A program made the position numbers and the translations under genes. A DNA stretch of 20,835 nt from Rickettsiales bacterium (GTDB lineage Bacteria > Pseudomonadota > Alphaproteobacteria > Rickettsiales > UBA1997). Numbering within the stretch: position 1 is the first letter of the stretch; every line of letters begins with the position of its first letter. Below, piece after piece: positions 14,218-20,835 of this stretch. Location: contig CANDYP010000012.1 in NCBI GenBank assembly GCA_947425005.1, positions 1 to 20,835 of the forward strand. The letters run 5' to 3'. The notes under the pieces were generated by a model. It had not been told where the DNA came from. It made no database searches and saw nothing but the letters and a program-made list of their open reading frames with translations.

Positions 14218-15186
14218 CTACAATTTCAAAACAATAGACCCCACCGAAGCGCGGCTTTCTAGCTCTTGGTGGGCTTGGGCAACATCTTTGAAGGCGTAAG
14301 ATTTAACTTGGGGTCTTAAAATTCCCTTCTCAATTGCCGTAAAAACTTCACTAGCTGACAAAGCCAATTCAATGCGATTGGCTTTGTAGAGCGCCATTGT
14401 TGGGCGCGTCAAATAAAGCGAATTCGACACCAAAAGATTTAAATCCAATTTGTCAGTGGAGCCGGAAGATTCTCCGAAGCTAACGCACATTCCCATTGGC
14501 CACAAACAGGCCAAAGATTTTTCCAAAGTGTCTTTGCCGACTGAATCGTAAACCAAGCCCACGCCTTTGTTTTCAGTGATTCGCGCCACCTCTTCGACAA
14601 AGTTTTTAGTTTTGTAATTAATGACGTGAGTGCAGCCGTTATTTTGGGCAAAAGGAATTTTGGCGTCGTCGCCCACCGTGCCAATTATTTCCAATCCCAA
14701 ATATTTGCCCCATTGGCAGAGGAACTGACCGGTGCCGCCGGCCGCGGCGTGAACTAAAATTCTTTTAGCGCGAGTCGAAATGTAAACGCGGTGCAGCAAA
14801 GCGTGGGCGGTTAAGCCTTTTGACAAAGACCCTGCAACTTGTTCGTCCGTAAGGGTTGAAGGCGGAACGACCAAGTGGTGTTGCAAGATTGCTCTTTTCT
14901 CGGCGTAAGCGCCAATTGGGCCGGTAGCGTAAGCGACGCGATCCCCGGCTTTAAAATCTGTGACGCCGGGGCCGACCGACTCAACAATGCCAACCGCTTC
15001 CGAGCCTAGAATGGCTGGAAATTCCGGCAATTTGTATTGGCCGCGACGAAAAGCAACGTCGAAAAAATTCACCCCAATTGCGGTGTGCTTCACTACAACT
15101 TCTCCTTTTTTTGCGACCGGTTCTTCAATTTTTTTGATTTTCAAACAGCCAGCGTCGCCGGTTTTGCCCAGAAGAATTGCTTGCAT
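14218..15186 (-). CDS. Zinc-independent quinone oxidoreductase (MDR family, Qor-like)
   Basis: This is a 322-aa medium-chain dehydrogenase/reductase. The GroES-like N-terminal half has GVNFFDVAFRRGQY and the GSEAVGIVESVGPGVTDFKAGDRV signature typical of quinone oxidoreductases. The Rossmann half has HAAAGGTGQ (146-154), where AAxGGxGQ binds NADPH. No catalytic or structural zinc cysteines are visible, as expected for the QOR branch. Enzymes of this family reduce quinones or enals with NADPH, often as detoxification, and the true substrate is unknown. The gene ends right at the nested terminator at 14087-14214. Its ATG at 15186 is divergent from the exonuclease gene across 68 bp, with no clear ribosome-binding site. 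Confidence 0.9.
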   Translation of the reverse strand: MQAILLGKTGDAGCLKIKKIEEPVAKKGEVVVKHTAIGVNFFDVAFRRGQYKLPEFPAILGSEAVGIVESVGPGVTDFKAGDRVAYATGPIGAYAEKRAILQHHLVVPPSTLTDEQVAGSLSKGLTAHALLHRVYISTRAKRILVHAAAGGTGQFLCQWGKYLGLEIIGTVGDDAKIPFAQNNGCTHVINYKTKNFVEEVARITENKGVGLVYDSVGKDTLEKSLACLWPMGMCVSFGESSGSTDKLDLNLLVSNSLYLTRPTMALYKANRIELALSASEVFTAIEKGILRPQVKSYAFKDVAQAHQELESRASVGSIVLKL

Positions 15187-15254
15187 TTTTCGTTATTTTT
15201 TAAGTTTTTGGGGGAGAAAAAAGATCCCCTTAATTTCATTTTACAGCCAGCTAA

Positions 15255-16070
15255 ATGCAACACCAAAATCTATTTGTCTTTGACATTGAAACAATTCCCG
15301 ACACCGCGGCTGCCAAGAGATTGCTTGATCTCGCAACTGACGACAAAAATGAATTACGACAAGCTTTAACCAACTACCATTTGAAACTCACCGACGGCAA
15401 AAATTCTTTTTTGCGCCAACCTTTTTGGCAGGTGGTTTCGATTAGTTTTTTGGAAGCAGAAATTGTGCGCGATTTTTCCGGACAAGAATTTTACCAAATT
15501 AAAGACATTCGCTCCGGTGGCGATTTAGTTAGCACGGAAGCCGATTTAGTGCGCGGATTTTTTGCCCATTTGAAAAAAAATCTTTCGCGCCTAGTCAGTT
15601 TTAACGGCAAAAGTTTTGACCTTCCTGTGCTCAAATACGCTGCAATGAAACACGAGGTGGAAGCGGCTTGGCTCTACAAAATGGGCGACAAGTGGAACAA
15701 CTACAATCAGAAATATTCGCTCGATTGGCACTGCGATTTGGCCGACGCTTTTTCTGATTTTGGCGCTTCGGCAAAAGTGAAAATGAATGAGCTTTGTGCG
15801 GCGTTTGGATTGCCGGGGAAGATTGGCGTGGACGGCTCGCAAGTAATGCAAATGTTCGACGCCGGGCAGTTGCAAGAGATTAGAAATTACTGCGAGACTG
15901 ACGTGATTAACACTTACCTTTTGTACCTAACTTACCAACACCACAACGGCTCAATGTCGAAAGATTCTTTTGCGAAATGTAAAAAAAATCTCGCAGAATT
16001 TCTGGAAAAAAATTCAGAAATGAAACCGCATTTTGCGGAATTTTTGAGTGCAATGCAGTTGCAGAAGTGA
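15255..16070 (+). CDS. Predicted 3'-5' exonuclease, PolB-type DEDDy family
   Basis: This 271-aa protein has an RNase H-like exonuclease domain. ExoI is FDIET (Asp10, Glu12), ExoII is SFNGKSFDLPVL (Asp122), and ExoIII is NYCETDVINTYLLY, with Tyr212 and Asp216 in the YxxxD arrangement. All four acidic residues and the tyrosine are present, so two-metal catalysis is expected. The layout, a short 3'-5' exonuclease without a polymerase domain, matches the predicted PolB exonuclease family PF10108 found in many proteobacteria. Its cellular role, whether repair or proofreading in trans, is not established. The TGA stop lies in the left arm of a perfect 28-bp palindrome. No Shine-Dalgarno is evident before the ATG. 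Confidence 0.88.
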   Translation: MQHQNLFVFDIETIPDTAAAKRLLDLATDDKNELRQALTNYHLKLTDGKNSFLRQPFWQVVSISFLEAEIVRDFSGQEFYQIKDIRSGGDLVSTEADLVRGFFAHLKKNLSRLVSFNGKSFDLPVLKYAAMKHEVEAAWLYKMGDKWNNYNQKYSLDWHCDLADAFSDFGASAKVKMNELCAAFGLPGKIGVDGSQVMQMFDAGQLQEIRNYCETDVINTYLLYLTYQHHNGSMSKDSFAKCKKNLAEFLEKNSEMKPHFAEFLSAMQLQK

Positions 16071-16095
16071 ATTGTCACATGCATGTGACAATTCA
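16068..16095. repeat. Perfect 28-bp palindrome over the exonuclease stop codon
   Basis: The half-site TGAATTGTCACATG is followed without spacer by its exact complement, centred on ATGCAT. It begins at the exonuclease TGA (16068-16070) and ends before GAAG. There is no T-tract on either side. It could form a hairpin between the convergent exonuclease and aminotransferase genes, or be a dyad-symmetric protein site. The rest of the gap to 16166 shows nothing clear. Confidence 0.75.
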
Positions 16096-16166
16096 GAAGA
16101 ATGGCGCCAAATAGCTGCCAGTAAAGGCTTCAGAGGCTGTCGAAGCTGCGTCGAAAAATTACGAAA

Positions 16167-17009
16167 TTAGCCAACAAATTTCTTGTATTCGTCGCTCAAA
16201 ATTCTGGCGATTTTTCCGGCTTTACCGAGGCCAATTATTTTGCCGTCGATTTTGGTGACTGGACGTAAAATTAAACTCGAGCTCGTCAAAAATACTTCCT
16301 TCGCCGCCAACATTTCGGCGACGTCAAAATTTCTTTCTTCAACTTTAATTCCTTTTTCCTGCGCCATTTCAATCAGACGATTGCGCGTAATGCCGCGTAG
16401 AATCAGGTTGTCCGGCGCTTTGGTGACTAGAGTGTCGTCAGCGTTAACAATGAAAGCGTTGGCGAAAGTTCCTTCGGTTACAACTCCGTCGCGCACAAAA
16501 ATTGTGTCGTCAAATCCCAGATCTTTGGCTTTTTGATTTAAAAAACTCGAAGCGAATAAGGCGACGGACTTAATGTCACAGCGCTTCCAGCGGATGTCTT
16601 CGTGAGTCATTGCCGACACGCCTTTTTCAAATTCTTCGTCAGTTAATTTTTTCCCCAAAGCGACAGTTGCAGAAATTGTCGGCGTTAAATTTTTGGGAAA
16701 AAATGGCACACGGTTCGTGGCGCCGCGCGTGATCTGGATGTAGCAGATCCCTTCATTCATTTTATTTTTTTCGAAAAGTTCAATTTGCATTTTGAGCAAA
16801 TCTTCTTTTTGGAAATTGTGCTCGATTCCCATTTCACGCAGACTTCGAAAAAGCCTTTCCACGTGTGGTTCGCCGTCAATCAGGCGACCGTTTTTAAAAA
16901 GCGTAACTTCGTAAATTCCGTCGGCGAATTGAAAACCGCGGTCTTCAATGTGGACGTGACATTTGTCGTGCGGCAGAAAATCGCCGTTAATGTAGCTGAT
17001 GCGGGACAT
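16167..17009 (-). CDS. dat: D-amino-acid aminotransferase (fold-type IV PLP enzyme)
   Basis: This 280-aa protein belongs to the branched-chain/D-alanine aminotransferase family. It has the N-terminal HIEDRGFQFADGIYEV signature (20-35), the PLP lysine Lys147 in RCDIKSVALF, Glu179 in VVTEGTFANAFIV, and the phosphate-binding LILRGITR loop. Bacillus Dat has its lysine at 145 and nearly the same length. The DRGFQFADGIYE segment and RGATNR favour D-amino-acid over branched-chain specificity. The enzyme would interconvert D-Ala and D-Glu with their keto acids, supplying peptidoglycan precursors. It lies downstream of eno on the same strand, with repeat copy 1 between them. A transition to a 4-amino-4-deoxychorismate lyase role is possible in this fold but less supported. 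Confidence 0.88.
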   Translation of the reverse strand: MSRISYINGDFLPHDKCHVHIEDRGFQFADGIYEVTLFKNGRLIDGEPHVERLFRSLREMGIEHNFQKEDLLKMQIELFEKNKMNEGICYIQITRGATNRVPFFPKNLTPTISATVALGKKLTDEEFEKGVSAMTHEDIRWKRCDIKSVALFASSFLNQKAKDLGFDDTIFVRDGVVTEGTFANAFIVNADDTLVTKAPDNLILRGITRNRLIEMAQEKGIKVEERNFDVAEMLAAKEVFLTSSSLILRPVTKIDGKIIGLGKAGKIARILSDEYKKFVG

Positions 17010-17052
17010 GTTTTGGGGATTGAGGTTGTTCGGGAAATTAGTGTGAATCTGT

Positions 17053-17153
17053 GACGAGAAACCCCCCTACCCCCCTTATCAGGGGGGCTTTGATCGAGTT
17101 CGGTGCAACGCCCCCCTGATAAGGGGGGTAGGGGGGTTTCTCGTCAGAAACTC
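17053..17153. repeat. GC-rich palindromic repeat, copy 1 (between eno and dat)
   Basis: This is a perfect 35-bp inverted repeat: 17053-17087 (GACGAGAAACCCCCCTAC, then CCCCCTTATCAGGGGGG) pairs with 17111-17145 around a 23-nt loop (17088-17110). Each arm also holds its own small hairpin, C6-TTATCA-G6. The conserved AGAAACTC flank runs to 17153, four bases from the eno stop codon. Copies 2 and 3 lie in the same relation to yifB and metE. Confidence 0.9.
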
Positions 17154-17157
17154 GGAA

Positions 17158-18459
17158 TTACTTCTTCAAAATCGACTTACCTGCGTACCTAGCGCCGCTG
17201 CCCAAATACTCTTCAATGCGAATTAACTCGTTGTATTTCGCAGTGCGGTCTGACCTGCACAAAGAGCCAGTCTTGATTTGCCCAGCATTAGTGGCCACGG
17301 CAATGTGCGCAATCGTAGTGTCCTCAGTCTCGCCCGATCTGTGCGAAATAATATTGTTGTAGCCCGCGGCTTTGGCGATTTGAATGGCGTTTAAAGTCTC
17401 AGTCAAAGTTCCGATCTGATTGAATTTTACCAACATTGCATTGGCCATTCTTTCGGTAATTCCTTTTTTCAAAATTTTCGGATTAGTCACAAAAAGATCG
17501 TCGCCGACGAGCTGAATTTTGTGGCCCAAAGTTTTGGTGACATTCTTCCAGCCTTCGAAATCGTCTTCGGCGCAAGCGTCTTCAATCGAAAAAATTGGGT
17601 AATTGTTGACGAGTTCTTCGTAGTAACGCACTAGTTGGTCAGAGCTGAGCACGCGTCCTTCGCCGGCCAAATCGTATTTGCCGCCAGAGGAAGAACCAGA
17701 AGGAGAATGTTTGTAAAATTCGGTGGAAGCACAATCCAAAGCGAGAACGACTTCCGATCCCAGTTTGTAGCCTGCCTTCTCCGTGGCCTGGGCAATGTAG
17801 TCCAGCGCCTCTTTGGCCGAATCTAAATTAGGAGCGAAGCCGCCTTCGTCGCCGACGTTAGTATTGTGTCCGTCTTTCTTGAGCAGCGCTTTCAAATGCT
17901 GAAAAATTTCTGCGCCAATGCGAATGGCATCTTTCACCGAATCCGCCCCCACCGGCGCAATCATGAATTCCTGAATGTCGATTTTATTGTCGGCGTGCTT
18001 GCCGCCGTTGATGATATTCATCATTGGCACCGGCAGAATGTGTGCTTCTGTTTTGCCCAAATATTCAAAAAGAGGAATTTTTTTAGAAACTGCCGAAGCC
18101 TTAGCCGCAGCCAACGACACCGCCAAAATCGCATTCGCACCAAGATTCGATTTATTTTCCGTGCCGTCCAATTCGATTAAAATTTGGTCAAGCTCACGCT
18201 GATTTTCGGCGTCGAATCCGATTAATTTTGCGGCGATTTTTTGGTTCACATTTTCAACCGCTTGCAACACACCTTTGCCTAAAAATCGCGCCGAATCATT
18301 GTCGCGAAGTTCGCAAGCTTCCAAGCTGCCAGTCGAAGCCCCAGAAGGCACGGCAGCAATTGCGACTGATCCGTCGCTCAAAGAAATTTCTGCTTCCAAA
18401 GTGGGAAATCCGCGCGAATCAAGGATCTCACGCGCTTTAATGCTTGTGATTTTTGTCAT
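17158..18459 (-). CDS. eno: Enolase
   Basis: Enolase converts 2-phosphoglycerate to phosphoenolpyruvate in glycolysis and gluconeogenesis. This 433-aa protein carries all signatures: REILDSRGFPTLEAEI, GASTGSLEACELRD, MMNIINGGKHADNKIDIQEF, the catalytic-Glu segment GDEGGFAPN, the Mg2+ ligands in LALDCAS and SIEDACAEDD, the catalytic Lys in MLVKFNQIGT, and SHRSGETEDTTIAHIAVATN. Compared with the usual bacterial sequence EFYKxGKY, there is an extra Ser/Gly-rich loop of about nine residues (HSPSGSSSGG, encoded at 17680-17709). The 5' region is divergent from a small membrane-protein gene. A TTGACA at 18522-18527 could serve as -35. Repeat copy 1 lies just beyond the stop. Confidence 0.97.
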   Translation of the reverse strand: MTKITSIKAREILDSRGFPTLEAEISLSDGSVAIAAVPSGASTGSLEACELRDNDSARFLGKGVLQAVENVNQKIAAKLIGFDAENQRELDQILIELDGTENKSNLGANAILAVSLAAAKASAVSKKIPLFEYLGKTEAHILPVPMMNIINGGKHADNKIDIQEFMIAPVGADSVKDAIRIGAEIFQHLKALLKKDGHNTNVGDEGGFAPNLDSAKEALDYIAQATEKAGYKLGSEVVLALDCASTEFYKHSPSGSSSGGKYDLAGEGRVLSSDQLVRYYEELVNNYPIFSIEDACAEDDFEGWKNVTKTLGHKIQLVGDDLFVTNPKILKKGITERMANAMLVKFNQIGTLTETLNAIQIAKAAGYNNIISHRSGETEDTTIAHIAVATNAGQIKTGSLCRSDRTAKYNELIRIEEYLGSGARYAGKSILKK

Positions 18460-18498
18460 TTAAAGATTTGAATTGTGTTTCTGGGAGGGGGCGGCGAA

Positions 18499-18527
18499 AG
18501 TCTCCGCGCCTTCTAAAAAAATGTCAA
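18499..18527 (-). promoter_or_regulatory. Possible eno promoter
   Basis: On the minus strand a perfect TTGACA (18527-18522) is followed after 17 bp by GAGACT (18504-18499), a poor -10 match. It lies about 40 bp ahead of the eno ATG. Only the -35 half is convincing. Confidence 0.25.
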
Positions 18528-18575
18528 TTTCCAATTCCGCCTCCACGCCAATTCCCCGCCAATGTTTTTCAGCCA

Positions 18576-18743
18576 ATGTTCCGAATAATTCTCCTAATTT
18601 CACTAATCCTACTCGCTCTGCCCTGGCTCCAAAAAGCCAAAGATTACGCAGTAGGCAAAGCCCGCACGGTGAAAGAAACCGGTGAAGTGGTGGGCGAGGT
18701 GGTGGTCAAAGCGGTGAAGCACAATAAAGGGGAGAAGGAATAA
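18576..18743 (+). CDS. Small single-pass membrane protein, 55 aa
   Basis: The protein starts MFRIILLISLILLALPWLQK, giving one hydrophobic helix (about 3-19) right at the N-terminus, followed by a basic and acidic cytoplasmic or periplasmic tail that ends KHNKGEKE. The mid-tail (VKETGEVVGEVVVKAVK) is amphipathic. It could be an uncleaved anchor or a signal peptide, but no lipobox is seen. A longer in-frame start at 18453 would overlap the eno start codon on the other strand and is not favoured. There is no good ribosome-binding site before the ATG. Its TAA overlaps the ATG of the next micro-ORF. It is divergent from eno. The family is not recognised. Confidence 0.6.
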   Translation: MFRIILLISLILLALPWLQKAKDYAVGKARTVKETGEVVGEVVVKAVKHNKGEKE

Positions 18744-18784
18744 TGGGTTTTGTAAATATTTTTAAGATTAGGGGGGAGGAATAA
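18743..18784 (+). CDS. 13-codon micro-ORF bridging two genes by TAATG overlaps
   Basis: This ORF codes for MGFVNIFKIRGEE. Its ATG overlaps the stop of the small membrane-protein gene, and its TAA overlaps the ATG of the long downstream gene, in both cases by one base. GGGGAGAAGGA precedes the first ATG and GGGGGGAGGA the second, so both are well placed for ribosomes. It may be a coupling or leader peptide, or a by-product of two ribosome-binding sites with GGAATAATG spacing. Confidence 0.3.
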   Translation: MGFVNIFKIRGEE

Positions 18785-20835
18785 TGTCGGCAGAACTGCT
18801 ACTGAAAGCCTTCTCCAAGAGAGTGGCTAACGCAAAAAGCCTTTATTCTAGGGATCTCTCCACCAAGGAAGGCTTCCTCAAGCGTGTTGCAGAAATAGAT
18901 GAAGAGCTCAAAGCAATGCTTGAAGAAGCTGTCGAAAGTGTGGTCAAAATTGAGGATCAGGCGTGGGAGCAACTATTTGGGCAATGTGTTCATCATGGCC
19001 TGAGGGAATGCGAAAAATTAATAAGAGTCCAACGGTATGACTTATTCCAAGTATTTTATGACGATGACGCTTCTCTGATTGAGGCTGTTTTTTTAGCAAA
19101 ATTCCCTCGGAGTTCTGAGGAGGGGGGGGGTGCTGAAATAGCGCCTGGAGCTGAAGTTCAGCATCAAAGAGAAGTGCCCTCCAACGCCGTAACAACAGCT
19201 TTGGATCAGAGCTCAGGCGATCAAGAAGTGGTGGAGCCTGACAGCATCCATCTAGCCGGGCTGCAAGAGAGTACTGCAACCACAGAAATCGAATCTCTCC
19301 TTTTACTCTTTCAACAACTCCAAGATGAGCAGCTCAGCAAGAAAGCTAAAAAAGATGCGTTGGCTGTTGCGCAGTCGCAGTCACAAGAAAATTTGACGGC
19401 GGGAAATGGAGGGATGAGTGCAGTTAGCGTCAGTGTAGCAAGTTCAGTCCAACTAAATCATCTTTCAGCAACTCCCACTTCAATCAAATCTGTTGATCAG
19501 GAGGCTGAAAAAGCAAAAGCTTGGTTTCTCGCAAATGCTGCGCAAATGTCGACACCTACTACACCTCTTGTTTCGGCGTCTAGTTCGAGTAGTGCAGATT
19601 CCACAATGCTAAGTAGAACTTCCGATGTAGCTGAAGCAGGAGCCGCAGGCAGAATGAAGCGTACGCGATCTCCAGAGGCTCCAGAGGCCGCACAAGAATC
19701 ACAGATGAAAGCCGCCGCGCTAAAATCTAAGCTTACTGCTGCACGGCAGAGGCAACAAGAAGATCTGAGGCGACAAAAAGAAGGTGGAGTGGCTACGGGT
19801 CAGGCAAAGAAGGTCGATGCAAAGTGGAAGATGAATGACTTTTCGCCCGAACCCCAACGAACCAATCCTTCAGCGGTTTTCGCTCCAATAGGAGCCTCGT
19901 TCGTTTCTCAGAACGGCGAAGTTAGCTCTGCTGTGCAATGGGAAGGGGCAGTGCCACCTTTTTCTTGTGGCGTTAAGGGAGAAGAAAGAGTAAAGCATGC
20001 GGTTGTTAAAAATTCTCACAACAGTGTTGGTACGGTAGTAGCAAGCGTCGGCGTTGGAGAGCGTTCCAAATTCGATGTGACTCAAATATTGCCACCTCCG
20101 CCACCTCCTGTTTCTGCTGCTCCAGTTCTAGCGAATGCCTCCTCCTCACTTTCTGCGAATGCTGCTAAATGTTCTGCTGTTCAGCAGCAGCCCGCAACTC
20201 TTACAGACCAAGAGATCCAGCAACAAATTAATTACATCAAAGAGCGAGTATTTGACAACGCGCTTTCAGGAGGAAAAGGGGCTTTGACGAAGCAGGAGGA
20301 AGATCGGGAGGCGAGTTCTGAGGGGCGGCCTTTAAAGCACAGTGCTGTCAAAGAAACTTACGCTCCCGCTACTCACATTTTAGCGGAGTTGGCTTATTTG
20401 AAGCGGGATGAAGTTGCGGGGAATAAGTTGTTGAGAGCTTTGAGTAAGTTGCAAAACAAATCCGAGAAGACCGAAGGATCCGGGACGCCCAATGAAAATA
20501 TTTGGCTAAAGGAGCTTACGACTTTGGATAAAAAAGTTTTGATTGCGGCTTACAATTTCAAAGTTCGGAGCGGCGGCAATTCAATATCCGGAATATCCGA
20601 CGCAGAGGCAAAAAAGTTGGTTGAGTCGCGAGTGAAGCGCGACGGAGGAGTGTGGTCAGCGCCGTCGTTGGACGTGGAATTAACAGCAAAAATCGAGAAT
20701 ATTCTTAATTATTTTTCCGACTCAATTGAGGGAGGGGCAGAAAGTATTAATGCTGCCCTCGCAAAAACTAGTCAAAAACAAAAGGAGATTTACGGATTTA
20801 ATTCTGGAGAGGGTGGGATTTTGAAGGAAGTAAAA
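18784..20835 (+). CDS. Long low-complexity protein of unknown function (partial, 3' end outside window)
   Basis: The frame is open for 684 codons and still open at the window edge. Residues 1-110 look folded and helical (MSAELLLKAFSKRVANAKSL; then a Glu-rich helix and a QAWEQLFGQCVHHGL segment). About 110-430 is Ser/Ala/Gln/Glu-rich and probably disordered, with Gln-rich helices, a basic MKRTRSPEAPEAAQ motif (291-304) and a charged RQRQQEDLRRQKE stretch. ILPPPPPPV (P437-442) precedes a further Ala/Ser/Gln linker. From about 480 it again looks helical and structured. There is no signal peptide, membrane segment or recognised domain. A strong GGGGGGAGGA ribosome-binding site fixes the start. 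A G9 tract at 19122-19130 lies in frame. Composition differs from the housekeeping neighbours. It might be a secreted effector or a scaffold, but neither is shown. Confidence 0.75.
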   Translation, partial: MSAELLLKAFSKRVANAKSLYSRDLSTKEGFLKRVAEIDEELKAMLEEAVESVVKIEDQAWEQLFGQCVHHGLRECEKLIRVQRYDLFQVFYDDDASLIEAVFLAKFPRSSEEGGGAEIAPGAEVQHQREVPSNAVTTALDQSSGDQEVVEPDSIHLAGLQESTATTEIESLLLLFQQLQDEQLSKKAKKDALAVAQSQSQENLTAGNGGMSAVSVSVASSVQLNHLSATPTSIKSVDQEAEKAKAWFLANAAQMSTPTTPLVSASSSSSADSTMLSRTSDVAEAGAAGRMKRTRSPEAPEAAQESQMKAAALKSKLTAARQRQQEDLRRQKEGGVATGQAKKVDAKWKMNDFSPEPQRTNPSAVFAPIGASFVSQNGEVSSAVQWEGAVPPFSCGVKGEERVKHAVVKNSHNSVGTVVASVGVGERSKFDVTQILPPPPPPVSAAPVLANASSSLSANAAKCSAVQQQPATLTDQEIQQQINYIKERVFDNALSGGKGALTKQEEDREASSEGRPLKHSAVKETYAPATHILAELAYLKRDEVAGNKLLRALSKLQNKSEKTEGSGTPNENIWLKELTTLDKKVLIAAYNFKVRSGGNSISGISDAEAKKLVESRVKRDGGVWSAPSLDVELTAKIENILNYFSDSIEGGAESINAALAKTSQKQKEIYGFNSGEGGILKEVK

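Noticed and set aside
17053..17145. CRISPR array or insertion sequence
   Set aside because: The repeats are dispersed palindromes without regular spacers, and no transposase gene or target duplication is visible.
18944..19279. Minus-strand frame of 111 codons, and another at 19870-20085
   Set aside because: Both are opposite the long plus-strand gene, have no ribosome-binding site, and their composition (runs of Pro, Leu and Arg) is what the complement of that gene would give.

Overview
The window reads as chromosomal DNA of an alphaproteobacterium, most plausibly a Rickettsiales- or Holosporales-like, possibly host-associated lineage. The clues are a cysteine-free L31 ending in an HPAW-type segment, a thioredoxin-reductase-like ferredoxin/flavodoxin NADP+ reductase, a bactofilin/LytM peptidase pair, moderate GC and frequent absence of clear Shine-Dalgarno sites. 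This is inferred from protein resemblance and no phylogeny was run. Most genes are housekeeping. No rRNA, tRNA, CRISPR array, insertion sequence or phage module was seen.

Layout. 1-1429 (-): a divergent PLP-dependent aminotransferase, cut by the window edge. 1595-2926 (+): gltX. 2962-4588 (-): an overlapping bactofilin and M23 peptidase pair, a cell-shape module. Back-to-back promoters at 4717-4793 separate it from rpmE (+), which is followed closely by a BioH-like esterase. 5856-10864 (-): a run of GNAT acetyltransferase, comM/yifB, metE and an unlisted 56-residue small protein. 11019-14084 (+): ferredoxin-NADP+ reductase, a Fic protein and a LolC/LolE-type permease whose start codon overlaps the Fic stop. 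A three-tier nested hairpin terminator separates lolC from a convergent quinone oxidoreductase (-). 15255-16070 (+): a PolB-type DEDDy exonuclease. 16167-18459 (-): D-amino-acid aminotransferase and enolase. 18576 to the end (+): a small membrane protein, a 13-codon micro-ORF and a very long low-complexity protein that runs off the window.

The features that stand out are mostly structural. One GC-rich palindromic repeat family occurs three times, each time just after the stop codon of a minus-strand gene (yifB, metE, eno) and before the next co-directional gene. The best copy is a perfect 35-bp inverted repeat around a 23-nt loop. A strong intrinsic-terminator-like hairpin plus T7 lies inside the 5' coding end of the bioH-like gene, just after rpmE. 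A perfect 28-bp palindrome covers the exonuclease stop codon. The right-hand protein has a six-proline run, a short basic KRTR motif and a G9 tract, and could be an effector or scaffold of an unknown family.

No gene-free stretch exceeds 300 bases. The largest gaps are 8073-8302 (repeat copy 3), 1430-1594 and 10865-11018, and the latter two hold divergent 5' regions without a convincing promoter.
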